From CAZTDD01 sp964612675 (GTDB lineage: Bacteria; Hinthialibacterota; Hinthialibacteria; Hinthialibacterales; JAKPRU01), in NCBI GenBank assembly GCA_964612675.1, contig CAZTDD010000045.1:1-45780 (forward strand): 45,780 bases of DNA. The letters are read 5' to 3'. Position 1 is the stretch's first letter. Each line of letters starts with the position of its first letter. A program made the translations under genes and the position numbers. This document shows positions 33,321 to 42,500 of the stretch, in pieces. Under the pieces are notes generated by a model. The model had not been told where the DNA came from. It searched no databases and saw nothing but the letters and a program-made list of their open reading frames with translations.

Positions 33321-33926
33321 TCACCTCCTCGTTTTCCCTGATGGGTCCTTTTCAGGGGGATTTTTCTTTTCTGTGTCGTGTTGGATCTTGGCTTTCCGTT
33401 TCCGCATGGATTCGCCTTGGAGATTGATTTTGTAGGCGTCATGAACAATCCGATCCAGGATGGCATCCGCCAGTGTGGGATCGCCGATGGCCTGATGCCA
33501 CTGGTCAATCGGCAACTGTCCGGTAACCAACGTAGACCGTTTCCCGCATCGATCCTCCAAAATCTCCAGGAGATCCCGGCGGGATTCATCGGTGAATGGA
33601 TACAGTCCCCAATCGTCCAGAATCAGCAAATCCGTTCGCGCGAACCGGCGCAGGAGCGTGCCATACCGGCCATCCCCTTTGGCCAGCCCCAATTCCGGAA
33701 ACAGCCGGGGAACTCGGTGATACTCCACCGAATATCCTTCCCGGCAAGCCTTCTGTCCCAGGGCACACGCCAAGTACGTTCTGCCGACACCCGTCGGTCC
33801 GGTCAGAATCAGATTCAACCGAGAGCCGACCCATTCACAGAAGGCCAGCGTCACCAGCAGCGATTTGTCCAGACCGCGGCGAGACCGCCAATCCAGATTC
33901 GCCGCACACGCCGCGATTGGTTTTCT
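33321..33926 (-). pseudogene. istB: IS21-family istB helper ATPase, truncated and degenerate
   Basis: Clear IstB homology from about 33926 down: IAACAANLDWRSRRGLDKSL, LILTGPTGVGRTYLACALGQ, DLLILDDWGLYPFTDESRRD and TLADAILDRIVHDAYKINLQ. Two faults are visible: the N-terminal 60 residues or so expected of IstB are replaced by unrelated sequence upstream (open frame to 34100), and the Walker A lysine is Arg (GVGRT instead of GVGKT). No istA transposase is adjacent. This is an IS21 remnant. Confidence 0.8.
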
Positions 33927-34104
33927 GCTGGAATAACATGTCTCTGCTATGTACAGGTTCCCAAAATCCCCGCCGCCTACAAGGCTTCTGTGCTTGTGAA
34001 CCGCTACCCGCCAGAACCAGCCACTATCCCCCTCATCGCGGGCGCCGGCCCGTCGGCGCCGCTGGCTTGTGAAAGAAAACACGGTCTCGTTTACCGTCAT
34101 CGCG

Positions 34105-34410
34105 AGCGAAGTATGGCGATCTCTTTGTTGCGTGCCCCTACAGGGAGATTCCCACGTCGCTTCGCTCCTCGGAATGACGATTCGCAGGCGTCTTCATAGG
34201 GGCGAAGCGTGGCGATCTCTTTGTTGCGTGCCCCTACAGGGAGATTCCCACGTCGCTTCGCTCCNNNNNNNNNNNNNNNNNNNNNNNNNNNNNNNNNNNN
34301 NNNNNNNNNNNNNNNNNNNNNNNNNNNNNNNNNNNNNNNNNNNNNNNNNNNNNNNNNNNNNNNNTCGGAATGACGATTCGCAGGCGTCTTCATAGGAGCG
34401 AAGCGTGGCG
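34105..34410. repeat. 96-bp tandem repeat spanning a scaffold gap
   Basis: The segment beginning GGCGATCTCTTTGTTGCG recurs at 34115 and 34211 (period 96), and its latter half (TCGGAATGACGATTCGCAGG) recurs at 34155 and again at 34365 just after the N run (34265-34364). GCGAAGCG/CGCTTCGC arms inside each unit form hairpins. The gap of exactly 100 N is an assembler placeholder, so copy number is unknown. Similar CATTGCGAGCGAAG-type intergenic repeats occur widely in bacterial genomes. Confidence 0.85.
34265..34364. other. Assembly gap (100 N)
   Basis: One hundred undetermined bases within the 96-bp repeat. Frames spanning it are not interpretable. Confidence 0.99.
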
Positions 34411-34640
34411 ATCTGTTCAACTCCCCCTCTTTCTCTTCTTCTTTTCGCGCGCTTGCATGCCTCCTTCGTGTTTCAGTCTCTTTTCTGGCACTAAAACGTA
34501 TCGATCTCGTCCTCACATTCCCGCAACCCTACCGCCTCCTGAATCTCGGCTTCCATCTAATCTCGGATTCCATCCATCGGGGTGGTATTTTATTCGGGAG
34601 CACCGATGATAAGAAGACCGAGGCGAAAGGAAATCACCGC

Positions 34641-35435
34641 ATGGCCGAAGGCCACACCCTTTTACGTTGGGCGAAACGCCTGCGCCCCCTGCTCGGCAAA
34701 CCACTCGACATTGTGGAAATACCCGGGCAAATGGCTCAATGCCCCTGGGCACTGGTTGGAGAGCGTGTGACCCGGATCGAAACTCGTGGAAAACATCTGC
34801 TCCTGCACACGAGTCAGAACACCGTCATCCATTGCCACGCGGGCATGGTTGGCCGATGGAGGATGGGATCCCCGGAGAAAATAGAAAAGTGGCGTAACGG
34901 TGATGTTTGGCTTCGTCTGCGGACAGGAGGTTTCGAGGCGGTATTTCTCAACGGGCCGGTCGTGGAACTCCTGGAACCCGATTCGCTCGAAAGACACAAG
35001 ACAATCGGTGCGCTCGGACCGGATCTTCTAGCAAAAGATTTCGATTCGGATGAGGCGTGGAAACGACTCCAGCTGTGTCTCCGGCGAGAAATCGGCGATG
35101 CCATACTGGACCAGCGAATCGTCGCCGGCATCGGCAACGTCTACAAATCGGAAGGCCTCTTTCTGGCGGGCATCGATCCGAGAAATCCGGTGGGTAATCT
35201 CTCCCGCGCACTCGTCGAGAAACTCTGGAATGCGACAATCCCCCTGATGCAGCGAGGCGCTAGGGAATTCGGGGCCATTACAACACTCCCCGCATCGCTG
35301 CAAGATGGGAGTGTGCGAAACTGGGTCTACCGGCGCACGGGGAAGCCCTGCTTCCGCTGTGGTTCAACAATTATCATGTTTCGCCAGGGACGACATAAAC
35401 GGGCTACCTATTTCTGCCCCGAATGTCAAAACTGA
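34641..35435 (+). CDS. Fpg/Nei family DNA glycosylase with Ala at position 2
   Basis: A 264-residue base-excision-repair glycosylase/AP lyase. The N-terminus is MAEGHTLLRWAKRL: Glu3 is kept, but the usual catalytic Pro2 is Ala. The helix-two-turn-helix block RIVAGIGNVYKSEGLFLAGI and the zinc finger CFRCG...ATYFCPEC are intact, and the beta-hairpin lysine is in TRGKHLL. After removal of Met the amine of Ala could still act as nucleophile, as Val does in vertebrate NEIL3. ATG 34641 is the only start that preserves this architecture. It lies among decayed sequence but looks complete. Confidence 0.87.
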   Translation: MAEGHTLLRWAKRLRPLLGKPLDIVEIPGQMAQCPWALVGERVTRIETRGKHLLLHTSQNTVIHCHAGMVGRWRMGSPEKIEKWRNGDVWLRLRTGGFEAVFLNGPVVELLEPDSLERHKTIGALGPDLLAKDFDSDEAWKRLQLCLRREIGDAILDQRIVAGIGNVYKSEGLFLAGIDPRNPVGNLSRALVEKLWNATIPLMQRGAREFGAITTLPASLQDGSVRNWVYRRTGKPCFRCGSTIIMFRQGRHKRATYFCPECQN

Positions 35436-35470
35436 GGCGGGTGACAACGGTCCGCACACCACATTCCAAA

Positions 35471-35765
35471 TGACACCAAACAAGCGCCCACGACACCGAA
35501 AAGAAAACCACAAGAAAGTCCGAAATTTAATTCTCGTATTCGGAGACCAGCTGGACAGCCAATCCTCTGCCCTCGAAGGGTTGGATCCACAATCCGATGC
35601 GGTTTGGATAACTGAAGTCGCCGAAGAATCGACCAAAGTATGGTCTCACAAAGCGCGTATCGCTTATTTCTTAACCGCGATGCGCCATTTTCGGGATCGG
35701 TTACGCAAGACACGCGCACACGTCCAGTATCGACAACTGGACGCCCCCGACAATCAGGGAACTGT
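35471..35765 (+). pseudogene. N-terminal fragment of a photolyase-related (DPRP) gene
   Basis: From ATG 35471 the frame encodes about 98 residues matching the N-terminal Rossmann-like domain of deoxyribodipyrimidine-photolyase-related proteins: NLILVFGDQLDSQSSALEGL, VWITEVAEESTKVWSHKARI, YFLTAMRHFRDRLRK and VQYRQLDAPDNQGT. Homology then stops abruptly although the frame continues to 35976; the full family is about 500 residues with an FAD domain that is absent here. The continuation runs antisense through a BrxF-like fragment. A truncated relic. Confidence 0.7.
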
Positions 35766-35828
35766 GCTAATGATTCCCCATCTGCAATTCCGTCACATCG
35801 TGAAAATGGCGAACAACATGATACGTAG

Positions 35829-35991
35829 CGACGTTTACTCTCAGCGGTGCTTCAGTGAGGTTGTGCACATCTTGGAGCGCAGCAGTCTTTCCCGCTCCGG
35901 ACGGGGCCACAACAAGCACAAGGCGATGATAAAGCTCCCTGACTTTATCAATCTCACCGACGATTTGGTCTGCTAGAGGCTCAGACCCCAT
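35829..35991 (-). pseudogene. N-terminal fragment of a BrxF-like P-loop protein
   Basis: From ATG 35991 about 54 residues read ADQIVGEIDKVRELYHRLVL, VVAPSGAGKTAALQDVHNLT and EAPLRVNV. This resembles the N-terminus of BrxF, the small P-loop protein of type 3 BREX phage-defence loci, where the sequence normally continues with NLELSRRLLEL; here it diverges after NV and stops at 35767. No other BREX gene is recognisable nearby. It abuts the truncated photolyase-like gene in opposite orientation. Confidence 0.55.
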
Positions 35992-36463
35992 TGCGCCCTC
36001 TCAAGATGCTTGAATCCTAGGCAGAGGGATTAACAAGATTGTAGACCAAATGCACAGATACGTGAACTTTATACCGCATGATTAGGCGGTACCGCCGGGA
36101 GACTGCTGATGAGGGTTTCGTCCCAAACAACGTCAGGATATCGGGTCTTATACATTGGAAAGCCCGAAAGGTCCGTTGGTTGGAGTCAACTACGCGGTGA
36201 TCTCTCAAGACTCGTCAGATGACGCTTTTCCCAGGGGATCGGGTAGCGAAGGCGTGAAAGCTTTTCCTATTCTGGTTCTTTTTTGGGGAGAGAGGGAGCG
36301 GACTTGATAAGACCCGTTCGCGATTTGACGTTTACACAGAATATTATGTTTAGCCATCTTTATGATTCAAAATATACCTATTTTCCGCCTCTTGTCCATT
36401 GCATTACAGTTAGGACTTTCTCCAATTTGAATTGTTCCTCCATCGGGCGATCTTGAGCCCTGG
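35992..36463. other. Intergenic region, no supported gene
   Basis: Only short frames without family resemblance are present. One 37-codon plus-strand stretch near 36108-36220 has a coding look but no ribosome-binding site and no match that I recognise. An AT-rich tract at 36340-36420 could hold a promoter, but nothing specific can be claimed. Confidence 0.4.
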
Positions 36464-39415
36464 TCAGCCTTCCGCTTCAAGCGGGATGATCAATTCAACG
36501 TTTTCTTCTATCTCGTGGTCTTCTTCGTACTCCTCATACCCTTCCGCTTCAATCCGAACGTCGTGCTCTCCTTCCGGCACGTTCCCGATGAAGAAGAAAC
36601 CGTTGATGTCCGTTTGGCTCGACAAGCCGGCGATCTCCACAACCGCATCGACAACGGCTGCAAATGTATCCTCGTCATAGACATACCCGTATACACTAAA
36701 GACATCACGTATCGGCGTAGGTGTCGGTGTGGGAGGAGCCGGCCGCAGCCGAACGTTGAAATGTTGGGATCGGGATAAGGTCAACGTAGTAGTGAATTCC
36801 GCCCAGCCGGAAGCCTGAACACGAACTTCGTATGTGTCTGGCCTCGGCAGCACAACTTCATATTCACCTTCCTCGTTGGTCTCCTCGGATACGTCACCGA
36901 TCGTAACTACAGCCCCCTCGATCGGTCGTCCCCCGAACAAACTTCTGATCTTGCCGGTTACGGTGATTTCATTCGGTGTCGGTGTGGGTGTCAAACTCGG
37001 TGTTGGTGTCCATGTCGGGGTGACTGTCGACGTAGGCGTTTCTCGGACCAACTCAGTCGGTGTTGGTGTGGGATCGATTCCCTCCAAAAACTCAACAGGT
37101 CCCGCATGGTCGAAGGGTCCGAAATAGAATGGGAACGCATTGCCACGGATTGCATACACACGGAACGAGTATATGGTTCCGAATTCCGGTCCGTTCTGGT
37201 ACGCAAATGCAATGTGGGCACCGTCTTCTTTCCATTCCAAATGATTCGCGGAACCCGTTCCTGTTCGTCCCAAGAATTGATATATCCCTCGTTCGTCTTC
37301 GCGCACAAAAACATGGTAATCCGTCACACTCCCTTGATCGAAATCCCATGGATCGAACGTCCACCGAATCACCAAATCCCGCTCGTCCTCCCCATCGTAA
37401 TCCTGGCCATTGCTCAAATCGGCTGTGGACATGATCGTATCGGTTACCGTAACAGCCGGCACAAACTCGACCGGACCGGCATTCTCGAAAAAACCGTAGC
37501 CGGGAGGATCGTCTGTCTTCTTCAACGGATACACCCGAAATTCATACCTGTGCCAGAACTCAGGACCGTCGCGGAAACCGGGGGCCACATGACCGTTATG
37601 TTCCCTCCACACCAATCCCTGTACCCACTTGTTGACCGGACGGCCCAGGTAAAGAAAATCCCCGGCTTGGTCGATTCGCACATAAACATGAACGTCTTTC
37701 AAGTCGCTTGGATTAATGCCCGCCTCCTGGAGGTCCCAGCGGATCACCATCTCCCGGTTGTTTGCAGAATCGTGGTCCAACAGATTGCTGATATCAGCGG
37801 TTGAATCCGTATTGTCTGTCACAGTAACCAACGTGGACGGAACAGCCGTCGGTGTGTTTGTTGGTGTGGAGGTGGATGTCGGTGTTGGCGTCGGTGTCGG
37901 GTCTTCTCCCGAGAGAAATTCAACCGGACCAGCGTTCTCGTAGGGACCGTACCAGAATGGAAACCCGCTCTTCTTAACACCGTACACACGAAACTCGTAG
38001 CTCGTGTCGAACTCCGGACCGTCTCGGAAAGCAAAACCCAGATGGGGCGTCCCTTCTTTCCATTCCAGGAATGAAGCATCTCCGTCCGCGGTTCGGCCTA
38101 GATACAGGTACGGTCCCCTGCCGTCAATTCGCACATAAACATGGAAATCATTTACGTTGTTCTGATCCAGATCCCAGGGATCAAATGTCCAGCGAATCAC
38201 AAGATCCCGCGCGTCTGCCGGATCATGGTCCTGTCCATTACTCAGGTCATCAAAGGTCAGCACCGTATCCGTCACAGTAATCGCCGGGAGGAATTCCACC
38301 GGACCGTCGTTTGTGAAAGGGCCGTACGTCGGCGGAGAACCGGATTTCTTGACCCCGAACACTTGGAATTCATAGGAATGTCCAAACTCGGGACCGTCCC
38401 GGAACGGCCGCGCCACATGTCGCGCATATTTGTTCCATACAAAATGGTCGGCGTGTTTGTTCGCCGTACGGCCAAGGAAAGCGTATCCGCCACCGTCGAC
38501 TTGCACGTAAATATGAACGTCCCGCAGGTCGTTCGGTTCGATCCCCACGGCTTCAAAATCCCATCGAATAACCAATTCACGCGCATTGGCTGGATCGTGA
38601 TCCTGACCGTTGCTTAGGTCAACGGTAGAATCCTCGTTGTCGGTGACCGTAACGATTGTCTCCGGAGTCGGTGTCGCTGTCGGCGTGTCTGTAGGTGTAG
38701 AAGTGGCTGTGAATGTCGCGGTTTGGGTCGGCGTCGGAGTCTCAGTCGGCGTTGGACTTGATGTCGCTGTGACGGTGCCCGTCGGAGTCTCCGTAGGCGT
38801 CACCGTCTCGGTCGGCGTGACCGTATCCGTTGGAGTCGTTGTGGGAGTCACAGTATCCGTCGGTGTAGGAGTCGGTGTACCGGGTTCCGTGATTTCAATT
38901 GAGCCGTGGTCCAGTTCCACAGGGATGGTGCCGTCATTCAAGCTCGACACTTTTGGACCTGTTGTCTTGAAATTCAGCGGGACGATCTGCGGCTCGGCAT
39001 TCTCCTTGATTCGCAGCTGGAACGTCATGAACGTCCCTGCGTCCTCTAATGGCGCGAAGCCCGCGCCACTCACCAGGACCGTACCGGGAAACCGATGACC
39101 TTCGCTGATCGTAGAGGCGTCGTTTTCGACCACTGTCCACCCTTCCGCAAGCGTCCCGTTAACAGAAACGCTTCCGGTTACATACTCCAACGGATACTCC
39201 GGTGATGTATTCGGCAGATCGAGAACCACACGAAAACCGATTACATCGCTCCCGCCACTGACACTCACGCTGACGGCGACTATTTCACCCGGTGCAGCTG
39301 CTAGATCCGGAAGCGAGAGTATCCTCGGGTCGCCTAATACGGCAGAAGGAAACGCAACCGAGATGATTGCCCAAAAACCGAATCTTCTTGCCAACGGTCT
39401 CATTGTCGCCAACAT
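36464..39415 (-). CDS. Giant secreted protein: cohesin-like, Thr-Pro linkers, four ~124-aa repeats
   Basis: 983 residues. A signal peptide (cleavage about residue 28, AVLG-D) is followed by a cohesin-like domain (about 30-176; PGEIVAVSVSVSGGSDVIGF, VLVSGAGF), a Thr-Pro linker of about 75 residues, then four repeats of about 124 residues in A-B, linker, A-B order. Each repeat holds TVTD, DLSNGQDHDP, (E/D)LVIRW, a V-x-V-R-x-D strand, LGR(T/P), F(R/Q)(D/N)GPEF, Y-x-F-x-V and GPVEFL, and may be fibronectin-III-like. Another linker precedes two carboxypeptidase-regulatory-like domains (about 840-983; VTGKIRSLFGGRPIEGAVVT and VYGYVYDEDTFAAVVDAVVE). No catalytic motif is seen. Probably a cell-surface or matrix adhesin/scaffold; substrate unknown. 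The Thr-Pro linkers would be candidates for O-glycosylation. Confidence 0.75.
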   Translation of the reverse strand: MLATMRPLARRFGFWAIISVAFPSAVLGDPRILSLPDLAAAPGEIVAVSVSVSGGSDVIGFRVVLDLPNTSPEYPLEYVTGSVSVNGTLAEGWTVVENDASTISEGHRFPGTVLVSGAGFAPLEDAGTFMTFQLRIKENAEPQIVPLNFKTTGPKVSSLNDGTIPVELDHGSIEITEPGTPTPTPTDTVTPTTTPTDTVTPTETVTPTETPTGTVTATSSPTPTETPTPTQTATFTATSTPTDTPTATPTPETIVTVTDNEDSTVDLSNGQDHDPANARELVIRWDFEAVGIEPNDLRDVHIYVQVDGGGYAFLGRTANKHADHFVWNKYARHVARPFRDGPEFGHSYEFQVFGVKKSGSPPTYGPFTNDGPVEFLPAITVTDTVLTFDDLSNGQDHDPADARDLVIRWTFDPWDLDQNNVNDFHVYVRIDGRGPYLYLGRTADGDASFLEWKEGTPHLGFAFRDGPEFDTSYEFRVYGVKKSGFPFWYGPYENAGPVEFLSGEDPTPTPTPTSTSTPTNTPTAVPSTLVTVTDNTDSTADISNLLDHDSANNREMVIRWDLQEAGINPSDLKDVHVYVRIDQAGDFLYLGRPVNKWVQGLVWREHNGHVAPGFRDGPEFWHRYEFRVYPLKKTDDPPGYGFFENAGPVEFVPAVTVTDTIMSTADLSNGQDYDGEDERDLVIRWTFDPWDFDQGSVTDYHVFVREDERGIYQFLGRTGTGSANHLEWKEDGAHIAFAYQNGPEFGTIYSFRVYAIRGNAFPFYFGPFDHAGPVEFLEGIDPTPTPTELVRETPTSTVTPTWTPTPSLTPTPTPNEITVTGKIRSLFGGRPIEGAVVTIGDVSEETNEEGEYEVVLPRPDTYEVRVQASGWAEFTTTLTLSRSQHFNVRLRPAPPTPTPTPIRDVFSVYGYVYDEDTFAAVVDAVVEIAGLSSQTDINGFFFIGNVPEGEHDVRIEAEGYEEYEEDHEIEENVELIIPLEAEG

Positions 39416-39462
39416 CGGGTTCCCTCAACTCTGGACTCAACGTTGAACACTCACTATCGTGT

Positions 39463-39487
39463 TGGTCCAGGAGTTGAACTCCTGGAT
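39463..39487 (-). terminator. Hairpin between the two giant secreted-protein genes
   Basis: CCAGGAGTT and AACTCCTGG form a perfect inverted repeat around a single base, just downstream of the 39502-43326 gene. It has no T-run on the minus strand, so it may be an mRNA-stabilising or rho-assisted 3' end rather than a classical terminator. Confidence 0.45.
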
Positions 39488-39501
39488 CATATTCGCTCTC
39501 A

Positions 39502-42500
39502 TTACCACCAAATCATCCACTCATCCACAGCCGTCGGTGGATGAAGCAGATCGATTTCGGTGATGGAATTATTGGCTAATGGGAAATAGCCTTCGTTGAG
39601 CTCGGTGATTTCCTGGTCGACGATCACCAGCAGCGAGTCGCTGCCGCTAACGCGCTCGAAACGGATCTCAAGCAAATCGCTTGGACCGCCTGTTAGCGGA
39701 ACGGTTAATGATCCCGCAACGATGAAGCGGCCCGGAACCACATTGTTCGTCACCAACAGGCCACCCGGCACCAACCACTTGGTCTGCGTTTCCTGAACAC
39801 GGACATAATCCGGATCGTATTGCAGAGCCAAACGAACGCCGCTCAAGTCTTCCGCGTGGTCAATCGAGAACGTGACGACCCACGACGAACCATCCCGATC
39901 GACTTGCGCCCACAAACGACGCGGTGAGTCGGCGACTGCAACAGAGGATTCGTCTGCGGAGCGCGCAGGTGGTGAGAACAACGCTGAGATGGTTTTCTTA
40001 CCCGTCTTCCCCCACGATGGCGACCAATCGTCCGGTCCCCAATCATCGCCATTCGTATCCGCCGGCAACTGAGGAATCAAGAACGCGTAGTACTGAAGCA
40101 AGTACGAGGCATCCATCGTCCCCGCTGTGCCGTCCCAATTCACATCCGCCGCCCACGGGAACGAAGTCCACGGCTGCGACGGATCGGGATAATACTCGGG
40201 ATACTCCGCGACCGGATAGCCCGGGAACGAATCAATCAGTGACGCATCGAATCGCAGAAGCAATGAGGCATCCACCGCACCCGCTTTCATATTCGCATTC
40301 AAATCGCCCCATAAATACGGAGCAAACATCCAAATATTGAACGTCTGAGGCGCAGAAGTGTCGATTCCACCGTACGCTGTTCCACCCGTATCTTGCAGCG
40401 TGGCCGAGACCTCGATCACGCCATGCGCATCAGCGGCGGGTGTGAATGTCAATGTCCCCGATGGGTCAATCGCAGGTTGGACACTGAATGATCCAGGTTG
40501 GTTGTTGGAGGTGTTAAACGAAACGCCTTGCCCCGATTCATCCGGAGGACCGGGCGAGACATTTGTCGCCCAATTTGGAAACGTTTCCGGCGCACCGGTC
40601 GCGTTTAATATCTCAATCGTCGCACCCATCACAAACGACGGCGCATCGTTCACCGGCGATACGGAAACAATAAATACGTCCCCCGTCGCATTGATATCGG
40701 GATAGATATTGCCGCCATTGTCCTCGACTACAACGAAGATCGTTGCCGTTCCATTCGCATTTGCTGCAGGCGCGTATTTTAATAGTCCCGAACTGGCCGG
40801 TGATGAATATTCTACGGAAACGCTCGGAATCAAAGCCAGATTGCTTGACGATGCGGACACCACAAGTGACTGGCTTAGCTCCGGGTCTCCGTCATCGATA
40901 CCTGTCAGCGAAATTACCTGCTCCGTCGCGTCCTCTAGGATCGGAGCCGGGTCGGGGATTGCGTCGAGCGTCGGTGGATCGTTGACCGGATTCACATTTA
41001 CAGTGAATGTGCGAATGATCTCGTTGTCGTTTGGTGGTATGCCGCTGCCGTTGTCTTGGACTTTCACTGTGATCACCGCTGTCCCGTTCGCATCCGGCAA
41101 CGGCTTATAGCTCAGGTTCCCTGTGCTGTTCGGTGACGTATAGGTGACAGTCACTCCCGGAATCAAAGCAAGATTGCTGGAACTGGCCGACACAACGAGC
41201 GTCTGGCTCAGTTCCGGATCCCCGTCACCGATGCCTGTCAGATTCACAACTTGTTCACCCGCGTCTTCATTGATCGCAGGTGGATCGGGTATCGGATCGA
41301 GCGTCGGCTCGTCGTTGATGGGATCGACTGTGATGGTGAACCAGTAGGATGTCGAACTGTTTATCCCACCGTTGGCCGTGCCGCCGTCATCGAGTAAGAC
41401 GATTCCCACCGTCGCGGACCCGTTCATGTCGGGTGCGGGCTCGTAAGACAACGTACCGGTGGCACTGATTGTCGGCGTCGTACAGAGTAAACTCGCGTTG
41501 GTCATCCAAGCATAGAAATGGACCGACTGTGTTGCCTCATAAGCCGGACCTGCGGAGATATTCGTTGCCCAGTTCGGCACCACTTGCGGTCCGCAATCCT
41601 CGGACACGACTTGACTCGGACCGCCGGTAAATGAGGGAGGATTATTGGGTCCGTAGACAATGGTTTCCCAGCTCTGCGTGGTCACTTCGATATCGTCTTC
41701 ATTGATGCTTGTCAGCGCGTCGAAGGAGATGCTGATGTTTTCATAGTCGGGCAGCGTGTTGTTGACGAGAATCCGGAATTTGAGAAGCGTCCCCGGTCCT
41801 GCGGATAGCGGATCTGCCGCGCTGGCACAGGTGAAAATCACCTGCGAGGGCGTCGCATCATTGACTGTAATCCCCGACCAGCCGGTTTCAGTCGATGTGC
41901 CGGTTTTCGACGCCGAACCTGTGCAGTAGGTGAGCCTGCTCCAATCGTAATCCAGAGCCACCCGGTATCCCACGATACCATCTGCATCAGATATATTCAC
42001 AGTCAATCCAACCTCTTCGCCTCGATGGACGCTGGTCGTCGAGGGTTCAAGGGTCAGAGTCTTTGTCAACAGGGCAGGAACATAGATTCTCTCGACCTTT
42101 TTAGATCGATCGTTCCCGTCCGCCTGAGTAGCTGCTGTCTGGCCGCCGATGTAGTAGAGCCAACCGTTTAAGTACGCCATCGATCCTTTGTAACGATACT
42201 CATCCAGATGCTTTAGAATCTTCCATGAATTCGTTGCGGGGTTGTACATTAGAAGCGACATTGTGGTCCCGTCACCGCGAACGATGTAGAAGTACTCTCC
42301 GTCCGTAGCGCCCTGGGGTGCTCCAATACCATCAGAGTATTCAGCTGGTACGTCTTCCCCGGAATCATCCCAAGAGTCTGTGGCGATGTCATACACACGG
42401 AGATCGCCGAATTGCCCGACAAGGTATAGTTCTCCATCGATCTCAGCAATCGGTTGGAAATGTTCTCCCGATGCCATATTCGTGAGCGGGTGCCAAGTCC

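Noticed and set aside
34105..34410. CRISPR array
   Set aside because: Repeat period of 96 bp with no unique spacers; units are identical throughout. No cas genes.
34069..34516. Open frames spanning the N run
   Set aside because: Translated through undetermined bases and composed of hairpin repeat sequence.
36095..36140. Hammerhead ribozyme core (CTGATGAGGG...CCCAAAC)
   Set aside because: The CTGATGA box and a stem are present, but the required G of GAAA is missing and flanking stems do not pair convincingly.
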